From positions 4,340,501 through 4,404,500 of the forward strand of contig NC_134035.1 of assembly GCF_964204645.1 (NCBI RefSeq): a stretch of 64,000 nucleotides of DNA. Direction: 5' to 3'. Positions 25,829-37,429 of this stretch are shown here, in pieces. The DNA is from Tubulanus polymorphus (taxonomy: Eukaryota; Nemertea; Palaeonemertea; Tubulaniformes; Tubulanidae). Position 1 is the first letter of the stretch, and each line of letters starts with the position of its first letter. The position numbers were made by a program, and so were the translations under genes. The notes below the pieces were generated by a model, which saw only the letters and a program-made list of their open reading frames with translations, did no database searches and had not been told where the DNA came from.

Positions 25829-27154
25829 CTAAAGCGAAGTCTCGATCATCGATGATCTCGTAGTCGTAGTCGTAGTCGTACCCGTTACACCGCAGTTTAA
25901 AGTCGTCAACGTTAACACGCGCGGTTTCGTTTCCGTCGAAACGTCCGTCGCATTCGCATTGTTCGCCGTCGCGTCGACGTTCCGCGACGAAGCCAGCGGC
26001 GATTTACTGTCGCCTCGATTGTTGTTGGTCGTCCCGTGCGACGTCGTCGAGGCCGCCGTCGGCGTCGGTTTGGACGCCGCGGCCGTGTATTTCGAAAGCA
26101 GACCGCACGACAACGTCTCGACGCACGACCACAGTTCGACGCGATATTGACGCATCATGATCGCGAAGCAGAACGGGTTGAAGACGGACGCGCCGAGCAG
26201 CAGCTCGCCGGCGACCATGTACGCCATCATGACCGTTTTCGAGTCGGTGACGATGCCCGAGTAGTAGATCGGCATCCACACGACCATCGGACCCCAGCAG
26301 ACGAGTTGAACGGTGGCGATCGCGATGACGCCGATCGATATGCGACGCTCGCGCGACCGCCGCTTCACGTTGAAACGCTTGTTCTTCCACGGCGTGCGGT
26401 GCAGCATGGCGATCGTGCCGATGGTGCAGATCAACGTCGACAGCAGCGCCACCATGTCGATGCCGATGATGACGTAGAGGCTGACGCGGCGTTTGCCCGG
26501 CACGATCCAGCTGTAGCTGCAGACGCCGGCCTCGGGGTAGAAGTCGATGCAGCCGAGGTTTGTGAACGGCAGCGCCGACGCGATGGCTGTCACGACGCCC
26601 ATCACCAGTATGATCGCCGCCCACATTGACACCTTCTTGATGTAGACGCGGAATAAATGCGGGCTGAAGTTGCCGAGCACGAGGTACCGAATCACGGCGA
26701 GCATCGTGACGATTGTCGCCGAGAACAGCTGGTAGAAATTGCCGGTGAACGCCATGAACTGGCACATGGCCATGCCGCCGTACCACTTGGCGTGCACCTG
26801 CGACTGTATGATCGACGGATAGACGAACACGGCCTGCAGGAAGTCGGACATCGCGAGCACGCAGATCGATATCGTGCTGCCGTTGCGCGTTTCCTTGCGC
26901 AGCCACAAAATGCGCAATAGCAACACGATCGACAGCCCGTTGCCGAGTATGGCGACGATGCCGAACGTCGTGTTCACGTAGAACAGTTCGCGCTGCACGT
27001 GTACGGGTCGCGCGAGGTCGATCGGAGGACAGCTGCCGGCGACGGAGCCGCCGCGACCGCTGCTCGATTCCGCGATCGAATCGTTCGAATTGCCGTTGAT
27101 TCGAAAATAACTCAACGAATCATTGGTATCGATCATCGTTACGTAATCCGTCAT
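25829..27154 (-). CDS. Class A (rhodopsin-type) GPCR, orphan
   Basis: Single-exon receptor of 441 residues. The start is the first in-frame ATG (27152-27154); the frame extends upstream without an ATG. There is a ~57-residue N-terminus with NxS/T sites. TM1 carries GN (N72), TM2 has LAMSD (D104), and C131 sits exactly 25 residues before R156, with ECL2 cysteines C202 and C212. The DRY site reads IRY, TM6 has CWGP (C286-P289), and TM7 has NPFCF. The cytoplasmic tail from about 345 is low complexity, Ser/Thr/Asn-rich with a run of seven Thr. There is no TM7 retinal lysine, so it is not an opsin. High GC3 and the opposite-strand shadow frames support real coding. It may sit within a TMEM117 intron. 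The ligand is unknown. Confidence 0.87.
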   Translation of the reverse strand: MTDYVTMIDTNDSLSYFRINGNSNDSIAESSSGRGGSVAGSCPPIDLARPVHVQRELFYVNTTFGIVAILGNGLSIVLLLRILWLRKETRNGSTISICVLAMSDFLQAVFVYPSIIQSQVHAKWYGGMAMCQFMAFTGNFYQLFSATIVTMLAVIRYLVLGNFSPHLFRVYIKKVSMWAAIILVMGVVTAIASALPFTNLGCIDFYPEAGVCSYSWIVPGKRRVSLYVIIGIDMVALLSTLICTIGTIAMLHRTPWKNKRFNVKRRSRERRISIGVIAIATVQLVCWGPMVVWMPIYYSGIVTDSKTVMMAYMVAGELLLGASVFNPFCFAIMMRQYRVELWSCVETLSCGLLSKYTAAASKPTPTAASTTSHGTTNNNRGDSKSPLASSRNVDATANNANATDVSTETKPRVLTLTTLNCGVTGTTTTTTTRSSMIETSL

Positions 27155-27856
27155 TTCGCGTATAGTTTTCTTCCACCCGTTTTCTTCCGGAAGTACAGTT
27201 TTTTCTTCCACTCTCTCTCTCCCCGTTCCTCTTCTCCTTTCAGTCTTCTTACACTTCTCGATTCCGAAGTCTACAGTTTACCGAAGTCCTTTCTGGGCTG
27301 ATTGTTTTTTACTCCTCCCCCTCGTCTCGTCGTTTTCGCGTTTCTGGAAACGTGATTTTTACCAATCAGTTATTCGTCGATAGGCGGGTTTTATCGAGAA
27401 CGCGCCTCATTCATCTTTGAAATGTGAATCGGACGGTCTCGTCAATCTCCTGGGCTTCTTCATCAGATTTTCTTCGCGCCTAAGGAAATAAATGAGAAAA
27501 GGAAAAAATGAGATTGTTTGATTAAGGCGTTGGGCGATATTGTTTTACATTCTTATTTCATCAACTGCTTATATTTTTTATTATGATAAGAAAATATGAT
27601 AAGATCCGGTTACTCAAAATCGGCATCGGTTTTTTTCTTTACGGGGTGGGGTCTGATGAAAATAGCGCAGGGAGTTTGTCAACATGTCGATCTTTCACTT
27701 GATCCCTATTTGAATATGAGATATTACACCTACTGATAGTTTTTCTTCCCTTTTCCGTTGAAAGCAATCGCGAAGAAATCGACCTCGACGTAAAGCAGCG
27801 ATGGCGTACGGGTTATTAGGATTATGCGTGTTAAATCGGCCCGAACCGACCGAGAG
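27155..27856. other. Upstream region of the minus-strand GPCR
   Basis: A pyrimidine-rich tract at 27205-27240 on the plus strand is purine-rich in receptor orientation and may be 5' UTR. No defined promoter element was seen. Confidence 0.35.
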
Positions 27857-28175
27857 GGCGCAGTGGCCGATTGGTTTAAGCCTCCGGTCACGGGTCCTCG
27901 TCAATCCAGGATTGATAGGTTCAAACGCTGGTGGCGACTGAATTTCTTGGTCGAAGGTACTTCTCTGGTCTCTTCCCCATTGGGAAAAAGAAACATCGAA
28001 CCCCCTTATAATGCCCTGCGTGGCGCTAAGCGGGTTGAGGGCATTTAAAAAAGAAAATTGTTTTAAATCAGCCTGGAACCAGGGACCTGAACGAGTTAAA
28101 TTTGGTCGGTTGAGGGTATGAGGGTATTAAAAAAAAATTATTTTTAAATGGCCCTGAACCAGGGACTGTGTTAAT
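27857..28175 (+). mobile_element. tRNA-derived SINE-like element
   Basis: The head carries an A-box-like TGGCCGATTGG and a B-box-like AGGTTCAAACGC. It is followed by a 3' part with two related modules (GGTTGAGGGCATT or GGGTATT, A-run, GAACCAGGGAC). The head does not fold into a standard acceptor stem, so it is not a functional tRNA. Confidence 0.5.
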
Positions 28176-28589
28176 CACTCACTCGTTACTAAACGATTCT
28201 GTGGCAAGTGAGTTAGTTGAGTTTATTCCAGAACTATTTAGCATCATTCACATGCGATAATTTGACGGTATCAAAATTGGGCATTGGCTGATGTTTCTGT
28301 TCAGGGCAAACTAGGCCCGGGCCAAAGAGGTACGAGAGGTATTCGGCACCAGTGCGTAGGATACGAACCTGAGTCATCACGGTATGAAACCCTGCCACAC
28401 TAGACTGAGTGTGCAGCTAAAAGCGTGGATTAAGATGATGTCATTATCGGCCAATCAGGAATCCATGTTTTATTTTAGAGCGAGTTATTTCGTATACAGT
28501 GTATCGGGTGAAATTTGTCTCAGTAATTATACAAGGAGCTATCTGATTGGTGCCACAAGTTTCAGTCTGGTAAACCTGCGCACCCGGTC

Positions 28590-28735
28590 TAGTGTGGCGG
28601 TCTAGTGTGGCGGGGGTTCGTGCTGTGGCTGAGTGTAGGCATACCATCAGGTTCAAATCCCTGCTGGGGGAGGATGGCATTTCCCTGGTTCCTAACTCGG
28701 TACTTGTCAACTGGATAAACGGCACTCAAGTTAAT
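28590..28735 (+). mobile_element. tRNA-like SINE fragment related to the 49-bp array
   Basis: A-box-like TGGCTGAGTGTAGG and a perfect B-box GGTTCAAATCC, followed by CTGCTGGGGGAGGATGGCA. The B-box neighbourhood (CATCAGGTTCAAATCCCTGC) matches the minus-strand unit of the minisatellite at 56330-56990. Confidence 0.5.
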
Positions 28736-29099
28736 GAATTTCATCAAGATCGTTTATTTGCGGAACCTTCTTTTCGCTTTCAATTTCTTGTGAAATTTTT
28801 ACAGCCCCGATGCTGGGTAATTTACTGTGTTAGACTCACTCCTCTTACCTACGAGCAATCCTACGAGCAATCATGATTGCTCATAGCTCTTACTCAGTAT
28901 CGATCAACTCACTACTGAAATTCATCTTTTAATCTTCCCTGATACTCAATAATGCGGTGAAATATTTACAGCTTGTTACCTCTCAAGACTTAAGCCAAAG
29001 AAAACATCCAATTTGCCTTATTTTGCCACTCGTGTTCAACTCGTCTAAAGCTACCGAATAACCCAAGGAGTCGACTGACTTTAGAATCGAGTTGCCGAT

Positions 29100-29180
29100 A
29101 GTTGATGATAATAATGATAATGAAAATAATTATTAATATCATTATTATTGTCATTGTTATTATTATTATTATTACCACGA
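29100..29180. repeat. ATT/AAT microsatellite
   Basis: A run of ATT and AATG-type triplets with no coding meaning. Confidence 0.8.
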
Positions 29181-29529
29181 CACCGAGTTTGGCTACGAAC
29201 CAACGCAAAGGCGTAGTCCTTAAAAAGTCACGCTGATCGCTGATATAGGCGATATATACTTCGTATGAAATCGTTCGTCATCGATAAAGATTACGCGTTA
29301 ATCATCGCATTTCGAGCAATAGTGTCATCAGTATTGTTATCATAAACCAGGTTACCCGATGGCCATATACCATAGCGACTCATTTAAATATTTCACAATG
29401 TTTTAATGAAAGTCCCAAATGGGAGCGATGTCTGTTGTTTTATTGCTAATGGAGACGCTCATCTTACAAATACCCATTTGGTAAATTCATCTAGAGTGCT
29501 ACATTTAAATCGGAATGATTTTTTTCATC

Positions 29530-29945
29530 GAACTGTTGAAGTTTGTTGTTGAAGTTTGTTGTGTTGCTGTATCAGTAATAGGCTACGTTTTTTCTGGTCT
29601 CCTGAAGTTCGTTGTAACGAGGTTTCAATGTATCAGTTATAACGAACAGATTTTCTGGTCTCCTGAAGTTTGTTGTAACGAGGTTCCGCTGTATCAGTTA
29701 TAACGAACAGATTTTCTGGTCTCCTGAAGTTCGTCTAAACGAGGTTCCGCTGTATCAGTTATAACGAACAGATTTTCTGGTCTCCTGAAGTTCGTTGTAA
29801 CGAGGTTCCGCTGTATCAGTTATGACGAACAGATTTTCTGGTCTCCTGAAGTTCGTTGTAACGAGGTTCCGCTTTATCAGTTATAACGAACAGATTTTCT
29901 GGTCTCCTGAAGTTCGTCGTAACGAGCTTCCATTGTATCTGTGAT
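29530..29945 (-). repeat. 61-bp minisatellite family, reverse orientation
   Basis: About six copies of the complement of the 61-bp unit (GTTGTAACGAGGTTCCGC core). This is the only array of the family in this orientation in the window. Confidence 0.9.
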
Positions 29946-30616
29946 TCTACTTTACAACGTCCCCTGTTTACCGATGAAGCGTAGGAGATGAATTCGGTTG
30001 ACATTTTTTTTTATCAGGCCATGTAATTGAATAACTATTGTAAATCTCTTTTGGACATTGATTCCGTCGTTGTTGGTAAATTAACAGGTTATTCCCATCC
30101 GATCTATTCGCCTGAGTAAGTACCGGTAGCCGGCCGCATTCTGGTGTTCTGCTCTCTCGACTTCTTTTTCGGCCCATTTTTTCCCCGATTAATCTTGAAG
30201 CTGATTGACTTTAGTGGTTCTTATCTGATGAATACGTATTGTGGTGACTTTTATGCGACAATATTTTTTATATCCGCTGTAGATTCGTTCTGATAAGTCG
30301 TGCGTAGGTTAATAGGGATTCATTGTTAAAAATCTTGGTTTCATTAAACGCGTTGCTTTCAACTATCTCTGCTTTGAAGAAACAGTCACTTTTTATACAG
30401 TCACGGTATTGGCGTCGAGCGGATACAGTCTGATGAACAAAATTACCGTATTTTCGAAAAGCGTTTCGAAAACGGCTCAAAGGTTGAAACCTCACAGAAA
30501 GGATACGCGATCCTGAAGAAAAAACTAGAGAAGAATTGGAAGTTACAACTCAATTCGATATTCGCGAGTTTTTTTTCGAAATGTCTGATACAATTGAGTC
30601 GAAATGTCGCTACTAT

Positions 30617-30903
30617 TGAGCGAGCGGTGTGGGCGAGTGGTTAACTCTGGGAAGCCAGGTCGTGCGTTCGAAACCCCCATACTTTACCGTAGGGTCCTCG
30701 GGCAAGACACATTCTCATATCCTCTCTCCACCCAGGAGTAAATGAGTACCTGGTCTGATAGATGTCTCCTGAGCGCCTCCATCAGCTGCTCGGGTGTTTC
30801 TTCTCCCTAGGGAGAGATGACTGATAAATGCTTATAGCTATAGGCTGGGGGTAGTAATACCAAATTTGGAGCGCATTTGTCGCACTGTTTCTAGTTTGGA
30901 TAC
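30617..30903 (+). mobile_element. tRNA-derived SINE, copy 1
   Basis: The tRNA-related head has an A-box (TGGGCGAGTGG) and a decayed B-box (CGTTCGAAACCC). The conserved body includes AGGAGTAAATGAGTACCTGG, GATGTCTCCTGAGCGCCTCC and GGGAGAGATGACTGAT. The tail is ACCAAATTTGGAGCGCATT. It matches 51472-51772 over its whole length. Confidence 0.85.
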
Positions 30904-32284
30904 CTGACCTAAATGGCAATCGTTATAACTTTTTTAGTTTTTCTTCACGATTGCAGATTTTTTCCCTCAAATGATTTACGGACGATCGCTTGTTTTGAAT
31001 GTAAACCAGCCAGCCCATAAAAGACGAATCGGTTTTCCAGCAGTCGGGATTATGACTACCCTCCGTGTCTGCTGAGAAAAGAGAGTATAAATCTTTCTTT
31101 ACGAAATTCGTCTCAATCGATAGCGATACATCTGCACATGTCAAACTGTGATTAGGTATACGCAGAAATTCACGTGACGTATATGAATAATGGGTATTCT
31201 ACGAAAAATGTCAACGGTGTTTGTTCGAAATGACGCGCGTCTGTCATACGCGAAGTATGTATGCCTGCGCGCACTCATCTTATCATACGGTAAAACTCTT
31301 TCCAGTGGTCGGAACTGATAACCAAACGCGCTGTAGTTTGGTCGTAATGTATTTCACGGTGTCGGCCATCTTGGAACTGGAACTATTTCCGGACCATAGT
31401 TCCGAACTAACTGACATTCGGTTTCGACTATGTCTAAAACCGACGTTCCCCGTGTCGGAGGGTATATGCTATACAGCGTGATGGGGCTGAGGCTAATTTC
31501 GCTAATTGCCATTCAATAAGCTGTCATTTCAAGAACGTTCAATGGAATTACTTCCAACCGACACGACGATATTAACAAAGTTCTCAATTTTGTCCCTTCC
31601 AACTTCGAATGGATCGAGCATCGGCATAAGCTAAAAAGTCTGGGTCAGACCAATTGAGGCCAAAATAACTTGGACCAAAAAGACCAGTCCAGCTCTGTTC
31701 GAAAGTTTAGAACATACCCTTTCTCTGTGCCAAATTTGGCCTGGAACAACTGTTCACATAGGTGCCAAATAGGCCTGAGCCTAATCGACTCTGTGTCGTC
31801 GTGGCTTATGACAATATGCGTTTAGCTGGACCAGCGATAACGGCTGATTTAAAAACATCTATAGGCACACAGCATTGATTTGGTCCGTCCTGAAATTGTT
31901 CGTTGCAGGTACGGACCAAATTTTGAATGCAAGTACCGATGATAGTGTGATAGTATATATGGCATGCGAACATCGTGAGATTAATCTGAGATCTATGATC
32001 TTTCGGGCAAAGATAATGAAAAATTTCATACACGAATGAAGTGACGTGAAAGTTATTTTCTTCCGGAGAGGGATGTTATAACCTTTGTTCGACGATTAAT
32101 TCCTGGCTGAGGTGTACAGGTTATCCTCGTAAAACCCACAAGAGCTTAACCGCTATTTTAGCTCGGCCCCTGGGCTAGCTTTCCTACTATTTAGCTAACC
32201 TCGAGGTGAAACACAGTAAAGATTAAGCAAACCCTCGGGGAGCTTACACACCAGGTGATATGTTACCGTAGATAAGGCTGTGCA
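30904..32284. other. Non-coding stretch
   Basis: No gene was recognised. A partial GGCC-rich repeat lies at 31725-31805. The rest shows no clear structure. Confidence 0.4.
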
Positions 32285-32605
32285 GTTATTAACAGCGATC
32301 ACAGAAAGACAATTTGGCCTGGGCCAGATTGGCACGGATAATGTCAAATTTGGCTCATTGTGATCACAAGGAGACGGATTTGGCCCGGGTTAGACTTGCC
32401 CAGACTGGGCCTGATCTTATTTGGCATGTGCCTAATGAGAGTAATAGCCGTGATCACACTGAGACGATTTGGTGCGGCAAGTAAACCATTCACTCATTGC
32501 TATGGCAAATGAGGTAAGTCGCTTCAAGAACCAGTAAGCATTCATACGCGATAATTTGACCAGTGCTGAAATTTGGCACTTGGCTGATCTGATGTTTTTG
32601 GTCAG
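32285..32605. repeat. GGCC-rich dispersed repeat cluster
   Basis: Two or more nested copies. GATCACANNGAGACGATTTGG-type ends occur at about 32300, 32360 and 32450, next to GGCCTGGGCC and GGCCCGGG motifs. This suggests insertions within one another. Confidence 0.6.
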
Positions 32606-32609
32606 GGCC

Positions 32610-33000
32610 AAATTTGGCCACTGATAACTGATACAGTGGAAACTCGTCACAACAAACTTCTGGGCCGGTTTTAGAGACTGGTATTAACTTCAACCCGGGG
32701 CTAACTTAATTAATTTTCAATTGAGTTAACCCCCGGGTTGAAGATGATACCAGTCTATAAAACCGGACCCTGGAGATCAGAAAATATGTTCGGTATAACT
32801 GATACAGCGGAACTTCACTATAACCAGGCAGGTTCACCTCCCTGGAATAACAAACTTCAAGAGACCAGAAAATCTGTTCGTTATAACTGATACAGCGGAA
32901 CCTCATTACAACGAACTTCAGGTGACAAGATTATCTGTTTGTTATAACTGATACAGTGGAACCATGTTACAACGAACTTCAGGAAATAGAAAACCTGGTT
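32610..33000 (+). repeat. 61-bp minisatellite family with an insertion
   Basis: Several 61-bp units, the first split by the palindromic element 32661-32770. The right flank (CAAATTCTTCCAACTAGTTG) is shared with the array ending at 38430. Confidence 0.85.
32661..32770. mobile_element. Palindromic MITE-like insertion inside a 61-bp unit
   Basis: Arms of about 46 bp: GGGCCGGTTTTAGAGACTGG faces its near complement ending AAAACCGGACCC. It interrupts one 61-bp unit between AAACTTC and TGGAGATCAG. Non-coding. Confidence 0.75.
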
Positions 33001-33115
33001 TCATAGTCAAATTCTTCCAACTAGTTGTTTTTGGTTGGGGCCAAATTTGTCCCGTGTCTTGAATGGGCACGTTTGGCTTTGAACTGCCATCCCGGGTCAA
33101 ATTAAACACAGATGA

Positions 33116-33754
33116 AAAACGATTGCGGCATTTGGTCTACTCTACTTTGTTTTTGCGTATCGCGCCCTCGCCGAGCCTCAAGCTAAGCATTATGAAACTT
33201 TGCCGAATACTTTCCTCGCTAATTAGAAGCAATAAACGCTGAACGCAACCGAACGTGGTCTACGCCGAATAAAGCTAGTTTATGTGACACGTAATACATC
33301 CAGCCGTTTGGCAATCAACTCCTCTATCGGCTCAGGAGCGCCAGACGGACTTTTATCATAGCGTGCGAGCATACGAAAAATAACTCTTTTTCCGCCCGCG
33401 AATATGATCGTAATTCATCGCGACAGATTCTGTATTATCCGCAACATCGAGGCGCGTCGTTAAACAAGGGAATGGACGTCTTGAAAGGGAAAGATCGTCG
33501 CGTCTCTCGGTATTTCTGTCAGTACTCCCGATATGTCAGTCGATTCGACGCAAATTGATGGTAGAAATGACGTCAGAATTTGTTATGAATAGACATGTAT
33601 AGAAGTTTCCATGCCGGATCACAACACGCTACTCAACAGCGGTGACACATGACGTCTCCCGGAAGACTTCTTTCCAGCATTGTACGCAATGATGACTTAA
33701 TGACTGACTATGTTGAACATTCATCCCAAATAAGATCAAATACGATCTGATGTC
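33116..33754. other. Non-coding stretch
   Basis: No gene, RNA or clear repeat was recognised. Confidence 0.4.
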
Positions 33755-33958
33755 TGTATCTACCATGCACCCTCTCTGACAATCCGCTGTCTGTACCATG
33801 CACCCTTTCAGACAATCCGCTGTCCACCCTGCTCCCTCTCAGACAATCTGCTGTCCACCCTGCTCCCTCTCAGACAATCTGCTGTCCACCCTGCTCCCTC
33901 TCAGACAATCTGCTGTCCACCCTGCTCCCTCTCAGACAATCTGATGTCTGTACCCTGT
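33755..33958. repeat. Minisatellite, ~30-bp unit
   Basis: Six to seven copies with the core CTCAGACAATCTGCTGTCCA, nearly identical in the centre and diverged at both edges. Confidence 0.85.
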
Positions 33959-34535
33959 ATATACCTTTAACTTTAGAAAGTCTTTAACAGTCGGAGAATT
34001 TTGTGAAATATATATATATATAATATTCAAACAGTTTCCGTCTATGTCTTACGTATTTGACTGTGTTAGTAGATTCAAGTCAGGGAAAACAACGTGCATG
34101 TCAGGGAATTAGACAGGGATAAGTCTGGGCAGAAGCAAGTCAAATTCTAGTGGTCACCTTGGTAGATTTCTCGGCATCTTGTGTGAATTTTTCTGCCTGC
34201 CGATGTTCTTAATCGACTCACTGAAAACCAAAATCGACAATGGCGAATGATCTAAGTCAATCTTCGTAGTGGAACTATGAATAGATCAGTGGATCGTGAC
34301 ACTTTCTTCAATTCGAATCCTTTCTTTATCGTCCGCGTGAGTTTATCTCATGTTTGCGTTTATGACGGCGGCGACGGCGACGGAAATTCATGCGTGGGCA
34401 ATTTAATCAGACAAGAAAGAAAACCGTTTTAATCAATTTAAACCTCGTTCGTGCGTGAAGCCTCTTATGAAATCGGTTTTAGTCATAAAGTATATGGCTC
34501 CACGTGCAGTTGTGATTGCTGCTAGATTCACCTGT

Positions 34536-34890
34536 TCTCTGAAGGGTAGACATGTGCGGTGGCCATTGACAGGTGTGTCGGCCATTGACATGCGATGTGG
34601 CCATTGATGCGTGTGGCCATTGACGTGTGATGTGGCCATTGATGCGTGTGGTGGCCACTGACATGTGTGGTGAGCGGTGGCCACTAACAGGTGTGTCTGC
34701 CACTGGCAGGTGTGTCCGCCACTGACATGCGATGTGGCCATTGATGCGTGCAGTTGCCACTGACGTGAACGGTGGCCACTTATGTTGTTGCTGGCGACTG
34801 ACAGATGCGGTGGCCACTGGTGTCTGATGTGGCCACCGATGGGTGTGGCAGTCACTAACAGGGTGGTGGCCACTGTCTGGTGCGGTGACC
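34536..34890. repeat. Tandem repeat, ~20-bp unit
   Basis: Many imperfect copies of GATGTGGCCATTGATGCGTG and variants. The long minus-strand ORFs across it (His/Thr/Ser-rich) are by-products of the repeat. Confidence 0.85.
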
Positions 34891-35285
34891 ACTGAGTTTC
34901 ATTTCTATATCTCTATGTATCTTGTGTTCAATGTAAAATGTATTGAATTGGCTGTAGATTTTTGATTCGATTTGGATCTTTTCAACCCATTCATTCGTAC
35001 ACTGATCGACTCATATCGGACTCCTGAGGACCGTGCATAGCCTGCAAAATAATGGGTCTTTCAAATTATGTATATTGTCAATAAAATCAGCAGATAGAAT
35101 GCATCATTGTATAGAAACGAAACTGTTTGTTCGTTGATGAAATTGGTCTGCACGCGTTGCTGCACGATTTCAAGCACCGCATTGTTGTGGATTCCTGTCG
35201 CTGATTCTGACATGTGTATCGCGCGTTGTTCATTTGACGGGATTCCAAGTAATTAATAATCCGAAAACTTCAATAATGTTTGTTT

Positions 35286-35773
35286 TTCTCACACAATAGA
35301 TATTTCACTTTCAGGTTAGTGCGATGTATTCGCATTGCAGCTAGTGTTCGTGTCCCCTGATCCTATATCTCTAACTATCTATAACCACGTCTACACTAGC
35401 GTGTTGTACCCGGGGAAACCCGCATTCGCGGTGAGTAGCGTCTAGACTTAACGAGAGTGTGAATCAAAATCTGTATTGCAAGTTCGAGGTCAACTGTGGT
35501 GCCCGAATGCTGCTTTGAACACGGGTTCAAGTTTTACGCGAATGCAGGTTTTTCTAAAACCCGGGCTCTGCGGAAAACTCAACAATGAATCCGTGTTTCG
35601 AGCGTAGCGGAGACGCATAACCCGGGTACAAAATGCTAGTGTAGACATAGCTTCTGGATCTAGGATAGAAGTGACATCCAAGCTACGATACTTGGATCTC
35701 AGGAATCGGGTTCGTGTTTTCACGCACAATAGGTATTTCGCTGGCAGGTTAGTGCGAAGTATTCGCATTGCAG
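35286..35773. repeat. Direct repeats flanking a MITE
   Basis: 35286-35340 and 35715-35773 are diverged direct copies (CAGGTTAGTGCGA and ATTCGCATTGCAG shared) on either side of the element 35386-35651. Confidence 0.65.
35386..35651. mobile_element. MITE with ~28-bp inverted ends
   Basis: The left end is CCACGTCTACACTAGCGTG then TTGTACCCGGG. The right end is CCCGGGTACAAAATGCTAG then TGTAGACATAGC. The interior is non-coding. Partial relatives occur near 20570-20700 and 36775-36850. Confidence 0.7.
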
Positions 35774-37429
35774 CCATTGCAGCCTTTGTAGCGCAAGAAT
35801 CCGATACAATACAGTTGTCTTCCTTCTCAGTATTATTACCACTGATTGTATATCAGTGAATTACTATATCTCTCCGCGGGTAGAAGTGAGAGAAGTGAGT
35901 GACAAGCGATACAACTCGGACCAGGAGTCAGTTCACGTACCCATATTTACTTTTGGGTGTAGAGACGGAGACTAAAGGCAATGGGGATAAGTATTTTGCG
36001 CAGGGATGCAACAGTACCGAACCCATGACCCGGTTGTTTTTAGCGGTCATCCACACGGTTCCACTAGTGCACTAGTATCTTATCAATGGATGCAGAGGCA
36101 ATGAGGAGCACTGAATCCGCGGCCTGGTATCCCGCAGTCAATTATCTAACCATATCCTCGATATATTGTTATATCGTATTCTTTACTTTGTGTTTACCAG
36201 CGGTCAAGCTGTAACTTACGTTAAAGTGATCTGGACGTCACTCGAAGAAGAAACTCCGTATTCTGCGTTTAGAAGAATTGTAATGGTCTTGTCGGGAACA
36301 GACCCTGAAAACCCTTTATATACACGTAGTACCCTTCTACGAGTCCCTTTATCATCATTCGTCGTATTTGTATTACGAAAACTAAGCGAGGGGCGTTTCT
36401 GCAAAAAACGTCTTATGTCGCCGATGAATATTGCGTTCCGTCATGTCGGTTCCGATTCCGCTGAGAGTCCGTTTCCGCCTTCGGCCATCTTTTCCGACAA
36501 GACGAACAACGCGAAGATGCCAAACAGAAAATGAGTGGTTCAAAGATTTTTCAAAGAATATCCGCAGGATGTACTGGGATTAAACTGACGACATGTTTAC
36601 TTACATGCGTCAGAAGTAGGTGGACGAATTTCATCTTTTTATCGCAGGGTTGTTAGTCGACTAGGCAGCCGCTGGGTATGGTGTGCGCACCTACATCGAA
36701 CGTGCTAAAACTGTCTCGTGTTCACGTCGAATGATATCGATTCTTCAAACGTTGACTTCCGTTTAAGCTAGACGTCTACGCGAGCTCGTTGAACCCGGGT
36801 TTCGATGCATGTTCGCGGCGAGTAGCGTTTATACTTTACTCAGCGTGGTAGCACAAATCCACGATCACGCTCGTTAGCGTTCACCGGCGTAAACTGCTGC
36901 TGTTGCCCGTTGTCCAAAACTCTCTCCCAATTTGTACGTGAATTCTTGGCAAACAAAGGGTTAAACAATCATCTCGTAGCTAACTACTCGTCTGCAAGAC
37001 TAATTGAGTGAAACAGTCCGATCGGAATTCCAATCATCGGGGATCGCGAATAAATAAAACGTCGATCCTCGAAATCTCCGTTTGTTCGGCACGCCGCGAG
37101 TCGTTCAATCTCGCGGAATCTACGAGCGACCGCTCCGAACACCGCTGTTGGAATAGAGCCGCGATTTTCATCTTCCGATGAACTTTTCATCGACGATAGG
37201 CAAACAATTACGAGGACGAAGTTGAAATCGATGTAAACGTCGTAATTCTACGAATGAGCTCTGCTTACTTTATACATTTCATCAGCGCTGATTACAGGAT
37301 TTTATTAAGTCTAGACAGGGATTTGAAGATTGTGGTTTACCCTATCCAGCGCAGTTGGAATTGTTCAGCGAGGAAAGTTGGAAATCATGGGTGAAAGATG
37401 GATTCGGCTACGATTATTGTCGCAAATGA
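35774..37429. other. Non-coding stretch
   Basis: No gene was recognised. ORFs at 36166-36534 and 36984-37190 have no family motifs. Confidence 0.4.

Noticed and set aside
26004-26906. Long Arg/His-rich frames over the minus-strand GPCR on both strands
   Set aside because: Shadow frames of a GC-rich receptor gene; no domain of their own.
27857-27940. A true tRNA-Leu/Ser gene
   Set aside because: A- and B-box-like motifs are present but no acceptor stem or regular cloverleaf forms; better seen as a SINE head.
34433-34892. Minus-strand His/Trp/Ser-rich ORFs
   Set aside because: Produced by the ~20-bp tandem repeat.
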